From Acidimicrobiales bacterium (GTDB lineage Bacteria > Actinomycetota > Acidimicrobiia > Acidimicrobiales > Poriferisodalaceae): 5,702 nucleotides of DNA. The notes beneath the pieces are model-generated. The model was not told where the DNA came from and searched no databases. It saw nothing but the letters and a program-made list of their open reading frames with translations. Each line of letters opens with the position of its first letter. The stretch's first letter is position 1. Position numbers and translations under genes: made by a program. This document shows, piece after piece, positions 5,499-5,702 of this stretch. The stretch covers positions 1 through 5,702 of the forward strand of contig JAGQSP010000309.1 of the NCBI GenBank assembly GCA_020439485.1, given 5' to 3'.

Positions 5499-5702
5499 TC
5501 AAGCGTCGTCCACCATGGACATGACGTCGAGTCCGGTCTTTCCCATGCCAGGGGTATCGATCTCGACCACGGGGTCGTCTACGTCGTCGTATTCGAGCCT
5601 GAGGGCCCGGCTCATGGTGGCGTGCATGATGTAGGTGGCCGTCACGTAGGTGAACTCGAGGATCTCCTGGTCGCTGAGGTGCTCGCGCATCGCGTCGAAC
5701 AC
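5499..5702 (-). CDS. Carboxymuconolactone decarboxylase / AhpD-like protein, C-terminal part (5' end outside window)
   Basis: Only the last 68 or so codons are visible; the frame is open to the right edge, where the first complete codon is GTG, probably an internal valine. The segment HLSDQEILEFTYVTATYIM and the following helix with LRLEYDD resemble the C-terminal helices of carboxymuconolactone-decarboxylase-fold proteins of about 180 residues, in which an S/T-x-x-E-I-x-E-L helix packs in the trimer or hexamer. The catalytic CxxC or acidic site that would separate AhpD-like peroxidase partners from true decarboxylases lies in the missing part, so activity cannot be assigned. The tail after about residue 48 (DTPGMGKTGLDV onward) looks like an extension. 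It is the upstream neighbour of the flavodoxin (16 bp gap, same strand), which favours a redox role over aromatic degradation, as inference. Confidence 0.65.
   Translation of the reverse strand: MFDAMREHLSDQEILEFTYVTATYIMHATMSRALRLEYDDVDDPVVEIDTPGMGKTGLDVMSMVDDA

Overview
The window is a GC-rich (mid-60s percent by eye), gene-dense stretch of bacterial chromosome. It looks like an actinomycete. The signs are the strong G/C bias at third codon positions, TTG start codons, a UvrD-type helicase carrying a C-terminal HRDC domain, a Thr/Pro-rich lipoprotein of the M15 peptidase type, and a carboxymuconolactone-decarboxylase-like protein. The Acidimicrobiia are a reasonable guess, but no marker in the window settles this. 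I see no RNA gene, CRISPR array, insertion sequence, phage gene or toxin-antitoxin pair.

Layout from left to right. (1) Positions 1-423, plus strand: the C-terminal part of an AIM24/TIGR00266-family beta-rich protein, cut by the left edge. (2) Positions 420-1214, minus: a lipoprotein M15 (VanY-like) peptidoglycan peptidase. It ends tail-to-tail with gene 1, and the two genes share one CTAG for both stop codons. (3) Positions 1231-1407, minus: a 58-residue single-pass membrane protein with a very good ribosome binding site, 16 bp upstream of the peptidase. (4) Positions 1408-1574: the only sizeable non-coding gap (167 bp). It holds a candidate ECF-sigma-type promoter reading into genes 3 and 2, a direct TTGACA pair and two inverted repeats. 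(5) Positions 1575-4292, minus: a 905-residue UvrD/PcrA-like superfamily 1 helicase with a C-terminal HRDC domain and an unusual N-terminal extension of about 205 residues that opens with a Cys/His cluster. (6) Positions 4358-5041, plus: a PlsC-type lysophospholipid acyltransferase, divergent from the helicase. (7) Positions 5048-5482, minus: a short flavodoxin. (8) Positions 5499-5702, minus: the C-terminal end of a carboxymuconolactone-decarboxylase/AhpD-like protein, cut by the right edge and probably in one operon with the flavodoxin.

Functionally the window mixes DNA maintenance (helicase), cell-envelope work (M15 peptidase, small membrane protein, acyltransferase) and redox proteins (flavodoxin, AhpD-like). 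It reads as an ordinary chromosomal region, not an accessory island. The points most worth a second look are the helicase N-terminal extension, the ECF-type promoter in front of the small membrane protein and cell-wall peptidase, and the repeats between that promoter and the helicase stop codon.
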